NCBI GenBank assembly: GCA_963668435.2 | Contig: CAXXSC010000008.1 | Coordinates: 992,001 to 1,056,000 of the forward strand | From: G963668435 sp963668435 | GTDB taxonomy: Bacteria; Latescibacterota; Latescibacteria; Latescibacterales; Latescibacteraceae | Direction of reading: 5' to 3' | DNA length: 64,000 bases | Shown here: positions 26,951 through 35,532 of the stretch, piece by piece | Numbering within the stretch: the first letter of the stretch is position 1 | How the letters are laid out: each line of letters starts with the position of its first letter | Translations under genes and position numbers: made by a program | The notes under the pieces: model-generated | Seen by the model: the letters and a program-made list of their open reading frames with translations, nothing else | What the model was told of the DNA's origin: nothing | The model's database searches: none

Positions 26951-28759
26951 TCATCCTTTCACTTCCATTGTCCATTCCCTGGACGCGGCATACGTGCGCC
27001 ACATTTCAGAATAGAGTCCATTTTCCACAAGGAGCTCTTCGTGCGTCCCCTTCTCGATTATCCTGCCCTTGTCAATAACGACAATGTTATCGGCCTGTGT
27101 TATTGTCGACAACCTGTGAGCAACAATGATGACGGTTTTTCCCTCGATCAGTTCAGAGAAAGATGCCAGCATTTTGCCTTCATTCTCAGGATCGGCATAA
27201 GCTGTAGCTTCGTCGAGAACAACAACCGGCGAATCCTTGAGTATAGCACGGGCAAGTGCAATACGCTGCTGCTCCCCCCCAGAGAGATAAATCCCGCCCT
27301 CGCCGACAAGTGTGTCATAGCCGTTTGGCAATGCAGAGATGAAATCATGGCACTGTGCCGCCTTGGCAGCGTTGACAACCTCATCTTTCGAGGCATCCTT
27401 ATCCCCCATACGGATATTCTCTTCTATACTATCAAAAAACATGAAGCCATCCTGAAAAACAAACGACACATGCTCCATGAGAACATCGCCGGGAATAGCC
27501 TTAATATCTGCATTGCCGATACGTATCTCGCCATCATCCGCATCCCAGAATCTGGCGCAAAGATGCGCTATTGTCGATTTTCCAGCACCGGAAGGCCCAA
27601 CAAACGCGGTCACGGTATTAGCTTCAGCCTTGAAACTGATTTTTTTTAGAACAGGTGTCGATCCATAGGAAAAACTGACATCACAGAACTCAACTGACGC
27701 GCCCTGCGGCATCTCGGGATGATCCGACTCGGGAAGCTCCGGACTTTCGAGAACATCATCTATCCTGTCCAGCCCAACAGTAATTTTTGTCAGTAAACCA
27801 CTGACCCACATGAGCTTGAAGAGAGGAAAAAACATTCCGCCGCCAAGAATGAGAAACAGAATGACCCTTGGAAGGAGTTCTCCGTACACAGGTGTAGCGG
27901 ATAAGAGATACACGGACATGGGAATAATGAACAGCAGCGATGACGAGAGGATTGTAAGGAAACCAGGATATATCAGAGAATATTCTTTCGTGAATGCCTT
28001 GGAATAGGCGCTGAAATCCATGATATCACGTTTCAACTGCTCAAATGCTGAAGCCGATTGGTTAAAAATCTTTACAACAGGCATACCGCGAACATATTCC
28101 ACCACAGAGGAGTTCATTTTCTCGAGTCCATCGTGATGATTTTTATACGCCTGCCTTGCTTTCGGGGAAAGAAACATAGACACCTGGACTGTAAATGCTA
28201 CAGGAAAGGGAATAAGCGAGGCAAGCGAAAGACGCCAATCAAGGCAGAAAAGATAAACAAAAACAGTCACGGGAAAAACTATTGCGGAGGTAAGATCGGG
28301 TATATGATGAGCGACAAAAAGCTCGATTTCCTCAACATCCTCAGCCATTATCTTTTTAATTTTACCAGTCGTGCTTTTATCAAAAAATCCCATGGAAAGC
28401 CGTGACAACTTATCAGCCAACCGTATACGAATCTCATAGAGTATATTGAAAGCCGCAATATGGGAGAGCATCAGGGATACATAGAGAAGAACTCCATACA
28501 AGGCCACTGATGCAAGGCTGATATAGCCCAGATTGAAAACATATGAACGGTCGATAGCCGCAAAATCACCTGCATTTCGGGCAAGTTCTACAATGACGAG
28601 ATATACAATCAAAAAGGGAACGAACTCAGCAAGAGTTGCCAGAACACTGAGAAACATTGACGCAAGCAGCCACCATTTTTTTGTTCCGGCTATCTCGAGA
28701 AGACGAAGGAGACCTGCTTTTCGCCGTGAATTCTCCGTAGATATATCATTCATATTCAC
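26951..28759 (-). CDS. ABC exporter half-transporter (YbtP/YbtQ/IrtAB-like)
   Basis: 602 residues, six membrane segments then an ATPase with GPSGAGKST, LSGGEQQR and VVLDEATAYADPENE. The Ala-Asp-Pro-Glu-Asn-Glu end of Walker B is characteristic of the YbtP/YbtQ/IrtAB siderophore-transporter branch rather than of drug or lipid exporters. AAAGGTG precedes the ATG. Partner of the next gene (7 bases apart). Context of TonB receptor, flavodoxin and DUF2023 supports a metal or metal-chelate cargo. Confidence 0.9.
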   Translation of the reverse strand: MNMNDISTENSRRKAGLLRLLEIAGTKKWWLLASMFLSVLATLAEFVPFLIVYLVIVELARNAGDFAAIDRSYVFNLGYISLASVALYGVLLYVSLMLSHIAAFNILYEIRIRLADKLSRLSMGFFDKSTTGKIKKIMAEDVEEIELFVAHHIPDLTSAIVFPVTVFVYLFCLDWRLSLASLIPFPVAFTVQVSMFLSPKARQAYKNHHDGLEKMNSSVVEYVRGMPVVKIFNQSASAFEQLKRDIMDFSAYSKAFTKEYSLIYPGFLTILSSSLLFIIPMSVYLLSATPVYGELLPRVILFLILGGGMFFPLFKLMWVSGLLTKITVGLDRIDDVLESPELPESDHPEMPQGASVEFCDVSFSYGSTPVLKKISFKAEANTVTAFVGPSGAGKSTIAHLCARFWDADDGEIRIGNADIKAIPGDVLMEHVSFVFQDGFMFFDSIEENIRMGDKDASKDEVVNAAKAAQCHDFISALPNGYDTLVGEGGIYLSGGEQQRIALARAILKDSPVVVLDEATAYADPENEGKMLASFSELIEGKTVIIVAHRLSTITQADNIVVIDKGRIIEKGTHEELLVENGLYSEMWRTYAASREWTMEVKG

Positions 28760-28826
28760 ACCTTTCTTTCTTCGACAATGCTTGCAACAAAAGGCATTTT
28801 TTACTAGTTGACATTTTGGAGATAAG

Positions 28827-29018
28827 TCAGGCTAATATGACGATCCGCCAAAAAATCCCCTGATTCCTCTTCAAAAGCTTATGCACAGTCAGACATGAAA
28901 TCAACAAACCAGACTCGAACAGAAGCATGTGAATACGCCTTATACTCCATACTGGATGTTCAATGGCACAGGCGTATATTATGGACTCGATCTCTTGTTC
29001 TGTCAAATGACCAGGCAT
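28827..29018 (-). pseudogene. Transposase helix-turn-helix remnant
   Basis: 63 codons. The sequence EHPVWSIRRIHMLLFESG followed by SCLTVHKLLKR resembles the N-terminal helix-turn-helix of IS481/IS3-type transposases (HP-x-W-S/G-x-RRI ... STV-x-x-LKR). It stops abruptly after RIVILA with no catalytic domain, so it is a decayed fragment. It lies between the DUF2023 gene and the ABC genes; its ATG is three bases after the DUF2023 stop codon. No terminal inverted repeats were seen. Confidence 0.5.
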
Positions 29019-29020
29019 TA

Positions 29021-29389
29021 TTACATAACATCCCCGCGTGATGTTTTCTTTCGGACAGCCATAGCTACACCTTTCCGTTTCAAATAACGCCTGCATTGAA
29101 TACTGCGGCAATACCCCAGCATTATACCAAGAATGAAATCCTCCTCATCGGTATAGGATACAAGATCAGCCTTACCGATCCGGCGAATCACCTCAAGGCA
29201 TGTCTCATCGCCGAAAAACACGTTGGCACGGTCAACACCGACATGGTATACGACATAATCGATGGAGCATTTCGTCAGCTTGAAACTGACATACTCTATC
29301 TCTTTTTTATCGCACGTAAAGAGGACCAGATTTCTCAGGCCTTTCTGGTATTCGTAAATATGGTGATGAAAAACAGCAACCGATTCCAT
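29021..29389 (-). CDS. DUF2023 family protein
   Basis: 122 residues from the ATG at 29389, with AAAGGA 6 bases upstream; the frame is open further but without support. The family core is clear: VFHHHIYEYQKGLRNLVLFT at the start and FFGDETCLEVIRRIG in the middle. The basic tail of about 20 residues after YLKRKG is probably extra. DUF2023 proteins are short soluble proteins that, as I recall, neighbour flavodoxin in Bacteroidota such as Porphyromonas; here flavodoxin lies just upstream. Function unknown, perhaps redox linked to iron release. Confidence 0.8.
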   Translation of the reverse strand: MESVAVFHHHIYEYQKGLRNLVLFTCDKKEIEYVSFKLTKCSIDYVVYHVGVDRANVFFGDETCLEVIRRIGKADLVSYTDEEDFILGIMLGYCRSIQCRRYLKRKGVAMAVRKKTSRGDVM

Positions 29390-29530
29390 TGTTCTTCCTT
29401 TCGGGTTCACCGGGAAAAACATGCCGGCCAAAGGCGTCTTACTCGCAACGCCAGTGCAGGGATGAGGCAATGCGGCAGCAATCCGCATCACCAGACCGGC
29501 ATGCCAGTCCCGGGAGGAGGGGTAAAAAGT

Positions 29531-30019
29531 CTAAAACAGCGATTTGACCCAATCGGCAATACGGTCCTGGGTCAGCTCCGGCTGGTTATCGTCATCAAGA
29601 GCGAGTCCTACAAAGCGGCCATCAACTTCGGCCAGCGAGCTGTTGTGGTGATAATCCTCAGGGGCGGCATCACCCACAATTTCGGCACCGCCATCAACGG
29701 CCTTCCTGTAAAGAATGCCCATTGCATCGACATATGTATCGGCAAAGGATTCCTGATCACCCAGCCCGAACAACGCAACCTTTTTCCCGCTGAAATCGAT
29801 ACCATCGAGATTCATCGCATCCCAATCATCCTGCAACTCACCGTAGCCCCATGTCGAAATCCCGAGAATCAGAAAATCGAAATCCTTCATGTTTGCAGGA
29901 CTTATATCCGCCACATTGAAAAGTTCGGCTTTGTCCTCACCTATTGCCGTGCGGATATATTTTGCTGCATTTTCAGTGTTGCCGGTGCTGCTACCGTAAA
30001 ATATTCCTATTTTTGACAT
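29531..30019 (-). CDS. Flavodoxin
   Basis: 162 residues from the ATG at 30019 (AAAGGT 6 bases upstream). The FMN phosphate loop is GSSTGNTE (residues 8-15), and aromatic FMN-stacking loops are seen in STWGYGELQDDW (about 56-67) and near GLGDQESFADTY. It is a long-chain flavodoxin that carries one or two electrons at low potential, usually replacing ferredoxin when iron is scarce. Its position in a TonB/ABC cluster suggests iron-limitation response or reductive metal release. Confidence 0.95.
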   Translation of the reverse strand: MSKIGIFYGSSTGNTENAAKYIRTAIGEDKAELFNVADISPANMKDFDFLILGISTWGYGELQDDWDAMNLDGIDFSGKKVALFGLGDQESFADTYVDAMGILYRKAVDGGAEIVGDAAPEDYHHNSSLAEVDGRFVGLALDDDNQPELTQDRIADWVKSLF

Positions 30020-30073
30020 GATCTTACCTTTCATTTTTTTACCGTGATAATGCATCTCATCTGGAAAGCTGTT

Positions 30074-31873
30074 TCAAAACGCTTTCAACACCATCGGATA
30101 ACCGACTGTGGTCACAACCGGTTTCTTGCTGGCCTCACCCGTTTTCGGATCGTAGGTATAGAGACCATCGCCATCGACAGTAGTGAGACCGAATACGATT
30201 TTATTATCGTACCCACATAAACCGATACCATATGCATTGGTTGATCCCAGATCAATTTTCTCCGCCGTTTTTTTACGAAGGTTGAACTTGAAAGCTGCGG
30301 TCGGCCTGTCATTGGCATAATCAGGCGGATCGCTCATGAGTCCGGGCACCATGCAGTAACTGTAAATTGTTGAGCCGCCGGAGCACAGATAGGTAGGATA
30401 CATGTAGATACCCCTGTTACCCGGGACATCAGGAAGGTCAACTTCGGTCAGGTCAAAAAAGTAATCGGGATCGAACTCGGTTTCACCACTGTTGATCCTC
30501 AAAAGACCGGGATGAACATCCTCCGGCCCCATACCATACATGGCGTTACACCCGACATAAATATCGCCGTAATCATCGACAATGAGCTGATTCCCGCTCG
30601 AATACCAGCCAACAGAACTACTGCGCGGATCGCTTATCATTTTATCGACAGTGTCGCTTGCGATATCGACAATCAACACATACGCGCCAACCTCGTGTAT
30701 GTACATGGATTTCGACTGGTGCAGGCCGACAAAGAGCTTGTCACCACGAATTACCATATCAATCGGTTCTGGATTGTAATCGTTTTCTCCGACAGCATAC
30801 TCAGTGAGATCAAGCTCTTTGATCACAGTCAGGGTCGCGGGATCAATAACCTGAAGCAGTCCCAGGTCCTGAAGAGTGAGATATGCTTTGCTCTCATTGA
30901 CAAAAACAATATCTATAGAGCCGCCACCCACCTTTTTGACCATACTGCCGGTCTGTGTCAATTCGCCATTCTCGCCACGCCTGTACTGATAGATGATATC
31001 TCCCCACTGGTCCTCAGTCATCAGCACCATATCTCCATAGACAAAAACACCGGGATAGGTGGCGATATTTTCATAAGAGTTTGTATTAGTATGGGAACCG
31101 ACATCCAGTCCGCTGATAGTTCCGATATAGCTTATATTGGCCACACCGCCGGTTATAACCGTGCTTACTATCATGCCATTGTTAGGATATACAGTAAAAT
31201 TTCGCTTCTGACCATCGGCAAGTGTCACACCTGATTCAGAGAAATCGGCACAGCCATCGGCAACGATCGTAACCGTGTAACTGACAGCGGCTCTTTTTGC
31301 GGCGGTCATTTTCACTGATGAAACTGAAGCTGTTTTCCCATTTCCTCCTGATCCGTGTGAACCGCCGTCAAGCAGGAGCATTTTACGGATTCTGGCGTGT
31401 TCCCCTCCCTTGAGACGGCAAAAATATATACCTGCGCTTACAAACCTGTTGTGGTCATCGCAGCCGTTCCATTGAATGATATGGGAACCTGCTGACAGGC
31501 TGCCATTGACAAGCGTCCTGATTTTCTGACCCATGACATTGTAAATGCTGAGATCGACATGACTTTCAGCATCAAGTGAGAACGGAATGCTTGTCGTGGG
31601 ATTGAATGGATTAGGGAAATTCTGCCCGAGTGCAAATTCGTCGGGAACCATATCCTCGACTGCGACATTGGCAATCTGGACAGAAAAGCGCCCTATTTCG
31701 TCTGTCGTGACAACATAACTGTCAGCAGGGTCCGCCTCGTTAGTGAACGTAACAATTGCATCGGCCACCGGCGCCCTGTTGGTGTTTTTCACCTGCCCGG
31801 TCACTGCGGCATAAGAGAATGATGCCCCCAGAAACGTCGCGAGAAAAAGGGAAATCAGTATCTTTGTTTTCAT
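30074..31873 (-). CDS. Secreted beta-propeller protein with internal FlgD/type-IX-like Ig domain
   Basis: 599 residues with a signal peptide (1-22). Order: carboxypeptidase-regulatory-like beta domain (about 23-72), FlgD/T9SS-type Ig module (about 82-170; NFPNPFNPTTSI, YNVMGQKIRTL, SAGIYFCRL), a low-complexity Gly/Ser linker, a second small beta domain (about 195-230), then a C-terminal propeller (about 240-599) like the DUF4374/YncE proteins that accompany TonB receptors. It starts 62 bases after the receptor gene. Such propellers may bind the receptor's substrate at the cell surface. The sorting-like module is normally at the C-terminus, so its place here is odd. Confidence 0.75.
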   Translation of the reverse strand: MKTKILISLFLATFLGASFSYAAVTGQVKNTNRAPVADAIVTFTNEADPADSYVVTTDEIGRFSVQIANVAVEDMVPDEFALGQNFPNPFNPTTSIPFSLDAESHVDLSIYNVMGQKIRTLVNGSLSAGSHIIQWNGCDDHNRFVSAGIYFCRLKGGEHARIRKMLLLDGGSHGSGGNGKTASVSSVKMTAAKRAAVSYTVTIVADGCADFSESGVTLADGQKRNFTVYPNNGMIVSTVITGGVANISYIGTISGLDVGSHTNTNSYENIATYPGVFVYGDMVLMTEDQWGDIIYQYRRGENGELTQTGSMVKKVGGGSIDIVFVNESKAYLTLQDLGLLQVIDPATLTVIKELDLTEYAVGENDYNPEPIDMVIRGDKLFVGLHQSKSMYIHEVGAYVLIVDIASDTVDKMISDPRSSSVGWYSSGNQLIVDDYGDIYVGCNAMYGMGPEDVHPGLLRINSGETEFDPDYFFDLTEVDLPDVPGNRGIYMYPTYLCSGGSTIYSYCMVPGLMSDPPDYANDRPTAAFKFNLRKKTAEKIDLGSTNAYGIGLCGYDNKIVFGLTTVDGDGLYTYDPKTGEASKKPVVTTVGYPMVLKAF

Positions 31874-31935
31874 TGTATCGTCCTTTCATCTGGTACAGCG
31901 TGTGTTATTATATATGCGTGGAGATTTTTGGTATT

Positions 31936-34353
31936 TTAGAATGAACGGTATTGCCGCTGATTCGATTTATCCTTGAACCAGGAGTAGCGCAGTGCCACAT
32001 GAAAAGTCCTTCCCGGCCGCGGGAAATTATAGATATCGTAAAGCTCGATATCGGCAATATTGTGGACCTCGAAATTGAAAATGAGACCACTGTTCAAGAA
32101 CGAATATTCGATACCGACAGTCTGCTCAAAAGTCGAGGGAATTCGCCGCTTCTGCCTGGATGTCATCTCCCAGCCATAGTAGTACTCCCTAACATAGCTA
32201 CCCTCCCAAAACAGTTTACCGAATTGATCTTTCCCTAATATGTCCTCCTCATGAAGTTCGAGGCCAAAGTTCATAAAAAACCATGGTATATGCGGCACCC
32301 GCAATCCCTTCGTGGGATTCGGAGTCTTTGTCCCCGGAACATATTTCTGCACATCTCTCAGGTCCTGATATGTGGCGTTGGTGTAGAGATAAACGTTTTT
32401 GTGCACATCGGTCCTGATTTCGCCCTCTACACCCTTTGTCTCTATCTCGCCGAGGTTGACATAACCGTAATTGATTCCGTTCCCCTCGAGGTTTATCATC
32501 TCTTTCGTATAGCGGTAAAATCCGTCAACCTCAACAAACATCGTCGGCATGCCGAGCATATCGACACTATCGAACACAAAACCGAGATTGGCATTGTTAC
32601 TCTTCTCCGGCGCAAGGTCAGGTGAGGGCGTTATACGTGCGCCATCGCCAAACACCTCGTCGGGATCGGGCAAACGAAGTGCGCGTTCGAAGGATGCCTT
32701 GACAATAAGCGGGGTAAACAGACGGTGGCGTAGTGCCTCGCCGAATCCGTAGCGGTCGAATGAGCTGTGAACAGTCTTCGGTTTACCGTGAAGGCTGAGT
32801 TGATTCAAACCGGTGGCGGCAATATCGGAATCGATATGGAAGTGTTTTAATGACAGGCTGTTCACTGTCTTGCCCTCAAATATGGACAGCTCATGTGTCA
32901 AACCATTGACCACTTTCCTTGTCTCGCTGGGAAAACTGCTGACATTATATCCCGCGAATTTACTTCCGAGTTTGTCGTCCGGCTCTCTTTTTGAATATTT
33001 GGCAATCGTATTCCAGTTGAGACTGTTCGTCTCGTGAAAATGATACAGAAAATTCAAGCGGGTTCGGAGTTCACGCTGGCTGTCATCGGAATCATGTGGC
33101 TCATAGCCAGTCTCACCTCTGCCATTCGGGCTACGGTATTTTCTGCCGTCAAAGGTATAGCGCCACTCAGATTTGTCGACAAAACTTGACGTCATTCCCA
33201 CTCCCGCCAGCGACCAGTCAAGGTCGAGACCATCAAGCAAGAAATCACTTTTTTCCATTTCTATTTCCGGCACCAGGATCAAACTTTTCTGGTAAGCATG
33301 CTGAATATTCGTCTGAATTCCCTGTATCTCTTTTTTATTGCCGAAAAACTCAAGAGCAATTTGAGCCTCATCGAACCAGGCCTTTTTGAATTTCAGCTGC
33401 AAGGCCCCGGCGAACGACCTGTAGTAATTATGATCACGTTTGATCACAAGACTGGGCTGGTAAGGCGATTTCATTTTATAATCGTTGTCCGATGAATTAT
33501 AGAATCCACCACCAAGTATCTGTATTCCGGGATCGTCAAAGACTTTTGTCAGGGCTAACGAACCGCGATGAGTATTAAACGAGGAATTGCTGTAATTCAG
33601 ATCGACATAATCAGTCTCGAATTCTCTTATCACCACGTTGACCGCACCGCCAAGGCAGTCGCCGCCAAAATGCGCGGGAACAACACCTTTATATATCTCG
33701 ATGCGTTTAATTAACTGGACCGGAATATCATTGATACCGAAACTGCCATCTGGCGCCTCGACAGGGCTGCCGTCGATGAATAACTTGATACGCTTTCCTT
33801 CCATGCCGTGCACAGCGATACGGTCGGAGCCGCCCAATCCACCCTCGGAACGGATTTTCACACCGGCCACCTTGCTGATAATATCTTTTAGCGATACATC
33901 CCTGCCGCGGAAATCACGACCGTCTATGACAGTCACTGCTACCGGTGATCGCCTGAGTTCCTGGATTTCGAGTGTCTCCTTTTCGAGAGAACCTCGCACC
34001 CTGACCTCACCCATAACGACAGCGTCCGGTGTAAGTTCGAAATCAATCAGGGCATTTTCTCCGTTTTTGACCACAACCGGCTTTTTCATCTGCTCATAAC
34101 CAATCATCGAGGCGGTGAGTACATAAGATCCCTCGGGAACTGTCGATATCTTATAACGCCCATTCTCGTCCGCTAATGCACCCCTTGAAGAACCGCCGAT
34201 TCCAATTCCCGCTCCGATGATCACTTCGTCGGTTTCAGCATCGACAACCTGTCCGCTGATTGAACCGGCAGCATGTGCCAGAGAAGCGAATCCAGCCCCG
34301 ATGGTACAAAACAGCAGCAAAACAATTGAGATAATTTTCACCATTATTTTCAT
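31936..34353 (-). CDS. TonB-dependent outer-membrane receptor
   Basis: 805 residues. Signal peptide (1-29), carboxypeptidase-regulatory-like domain (30-115, GSISGQVVDAETDEVI), plug (about 125-235, with GVKIRSEGGLGGSDRIAVHG and AHFGGDCLGGAVNV), then a 22-strand barrel ending in an aromatic residue (RSF), as required for outer-membrane assembly. It imports a metal chelate or similar ligand using TonB energy; no TonB-ExbB-ExbD genes are in the window. A strong hairpin terminator lies 100 bases upstream, so it may have separate or attenuated transcription. Confidence 0.93.
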   Translation of the reverse strand: MKIMVKIISIVLLLFCTIGAGFASLAHAAGSISGQVVDAETDEVIIGAGIGIGGSSRGALADENGRYKISTVPEGSYVLTASMIGYEQMKKPVVVKNGENALIDFELTPDAVVMGEVRVRGSLEKETLEIQELRRSPVAVTVIDGRDFRGRDVSLKDIISKVAGVKIRSEGGLGGSDRIAVHGMEGKRIKLFIDGSPVEAPDGSFGINDIPVQLIKRIEIYKGVVPAHFGGDCLGGAVNVVIREFETDYVDLNYSNSSFNTHRGSLALTKVFDDPGIQILGGGFYNSSDNDYKMKSPYQPSLVIKRDHNYYRSFAGALQLKFKKAWFDEAQIALEFFGNKKEIQGIQTNIQHAYQKSLILVPEIEMEKSDFLLDGLDLDWSLAGVGMTSSFVDKSEWRYTFDGRKYRSPNGRGETGYEPHDSDDSQRELRTRLNFLYHFHETNSLNWNTIAKYSKREPDDKLGSKFAGYNVSSFPSETRKVVNGLTHELSIFEGKTVNSLSLKHFHIDSDIAATGLNQLSLHGKPKTVHSSFDRYGFGEALRHRLFTPLIVKASFERALRLPDPDEVFGDGARITPSPDLAPEKSNNANLGFVFDSVDMLGMPTMFVEVDGFYRYTKEMINLEGNGINYGYVNLGEIETKGVEGEIRTDVHKNVYLYTNATYQDLRDVQKYVPGTKTPNPTKGLRVPHIPWFFMNFGLELHEEDILGKDQFGKLFWEGSYVREYYYGWEMTSRQKRRIPSTFEQTVGIEYSFLNSGLIFNFEVHNIADIELYDIYNFPRPGRTFHVALRYSWFKDKSNQRQYRSF

Positions 34354-34451
34354 TTCTTCTCTTTCATTACTGTCAGCCAGTCCTGTCTATTCAACAAACC
34401 TGTAACAATTTCTACATTTCAGCAGCTATTTCACATCAGCTAAAAACGTTC

Positions 34452-34503
34452 AAAAAAGAGGGTATGACGCGGATGCAATACTTCCATCTGCCGTCATACC
34501 CTC
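34452..34503 (-). terminator. Strong hairpin terminator or attenuator before the TonB receptor gene
   Basis: Perfect 12-bp outer stem (34458-34469 with 34492-34503), continued by six inner pairs with one bulge, then six T on the minus strand (34457-34452). It stands 53 bases after the small Cys protein gene and 99 bases before the receptor start. It either ends the two-gene leader unit or acts as a regulated attenuator. Confidence 0.85.
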
Positions 34504-34555
34504 ACTTTCCGGCCCCAAGTGCCAAACCGTAGGATATTCCTGTTATTTTTTACTG

Positions 34556-34816
34556 CTAACGTACTTCAGCAAGCACGTCTATAAGTTTTCTACGCAAAAT
34601 TTCCAGCTGCTTCGACTTGAACGCTTTTTTGGTAGACTCAAGGATATTAATGGATTCGCATATCGCCTGCCGCAACTTCTGAATTGTGTCATTACAGGTA
34701 CAAGCCGGAGAACAGGTTGTAACACCCACTTTGTCTCCGCGTATAAGCTGATGATGCAATTCCGCTTTCTGGCAGAGCTCTTCCGCACTTTTAAGCAGTT
34801 CATCGTTTTGATGCAT
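34556..34816 (-). CDS. Small soluble protein with CSPACTC cysteine motif
   Basis: 86 residues, helical, with Cys at 15 and a cluster TTCSPACTCND (about 33-43). Three spaced cysteines plus His21/His22 suggest metal or Fe-S binding, which is inference. GAGGTG precedes the ATG by 7 bases, supporting translation. No named family is recognised. It follows the small membrane protein gene by 82 bases and precedes a strong terminator. Confidence 0.7.
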   Translation of the reverse strand: MHQNDELLKSAEELCQKAELHHQLIRGDKVGVTTCSPACTCNDTIQKLRQAICESINILESTKKAFKSKQLEILRRKLIDVLAEVR

Positions 34817-34898
34817 GATTCCCCACCTCGATTAAGCTGAGCGTTTCAGCACAGTTTTCATCTGTCTTAATATAAGATATGTGTCAAACTGATTGCAT

Positions 34899-35207
34899 TT
34901 ATCTGCAACAGGATGAAACTGGCGGGGCGCGGAGAGCAAAGAGAGTAAGATAGAGATCGGAGGGAAAAAGAGTACAGTATATTGAGGCAATACCGAGGAA
35001 CACAACACTGCCGACCAACAGTAGATCAATGAGAAAAACGGCAACTTTATCAGCCGAGTGAAACGCATCACATACAGGACAGTACTCGAGGCTCATGACC
35101 TCGTCGAATGTATGGCCGCAGGTAAAATCATACCCTACGACAAACAACGACAGCAATGACAACAGTAGAAAAGCACCAATGCCAAAACCATGCAGTTTCC
35201 TGACCAT
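34899..35207 (-). CDS. Small membrane protein with CGH...CPVC loop and RAPP tail
   Basis: 102 residues. A first hydrophobic helix (about 8-27), a presumably periplasmic loop with TCGHTF and EYCPVCDAFH (about 29-52), a second helix (about 55-80) and a short tail RAPPVSSCCR. The Cys/His loop is a likely metal site. The build matches the protein at 44097-44384, which has a His-rich loop with HHDCPV and a tail starting RAPP, so the two look homologous. Each stands at the head of a TonB-receptor locus. Function unknown; metal handling is inferred. AAGG is close to the ATG (2 bases), so the true start is a little uncertain. Confidence 0.7.
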   Translation of the reverse strand: MVRKLHGFGIGAFLLLSLLSLFVVGYDFTCGHTFDEVMSLEYCPVCDAFHSADKVAVFLIDLLLVGSVVFLGIASIYCTLFPSDLYLTLFALRAPPVSSCCR

Positions 35208-35363
35208 TACCTTAGACCATTTCTAATGAAAGTTATCATCATTTCATAACACAGGAAATCTAAACATTCCCCGTCTAACATTGTCATGTTTTTCACACTT
35301 CAAATATATCGGAAACTGCCCCCAAAAAGTTCGACGACCCGACACATGTTAGTCATGCCAAAC

Positions 35364-35392
35364 AATTTACAGTATTTCATCAGCCAAGTCAA
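35364..35392 (-). promoter_or_regulatory. Sigma-70 promoter at the head of the metal-acquisition-like cluster
   Basis: Minus strand: -35 TTGACT (35392-35387), 17-base spacer, -10 TAAATT (35369-35364). It would leave a leader of about 150 bases before the small membrane protein. The 325-base spacer 35208-35532 holds only this and the terminator below. Confidence 0.6.
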
Positions 35393-35461
35393 GAGTATTT
35401 TTTGTTTTCCTCGTTCATGAGTGTATTTCAAAACAGTATAGTATTGATTTTTAAAGCATAT

Positions 35462-35494
35462 AAAAAAATACCTCGGAGTAAGCTACGAGGTATT
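35462..35494 (-). terminator. Rho-independent terminator of the subtilase gene
   Basis: Perfect 9-bp stem (35467-35475 with 35486-35494), 10-base loop, followed on the minus strand by seven T. It lies 38 bases after the subtilase stop. Confidence 0.88.
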
Positions 35495-35532
35495 CTCTTT
35501 ATTAAGCGGACAAACCAGGATTGATCGATAGA

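Noticed and set aside
29096..30016. 306-codon plus-strand frame over DUF2023 and flavodoxin
   Set aside because: It is the shadow of two well-supported minus-strand genes.
34354..34555. Cobalamin or other riboswitch before the TonB receptor
   Set aside because: Only a simple hairpin terminator is visible; no B12-box or other aptamer core was found.
35228..35250. Possible iron box before the small Cys membrane protein (ATGATGATAAC-like region)
   Set aside because: The arms are ATGAAA/TTTCAT with a 10-base gap and do not fit the 7-1-7 Fur pattern; too weak to list.
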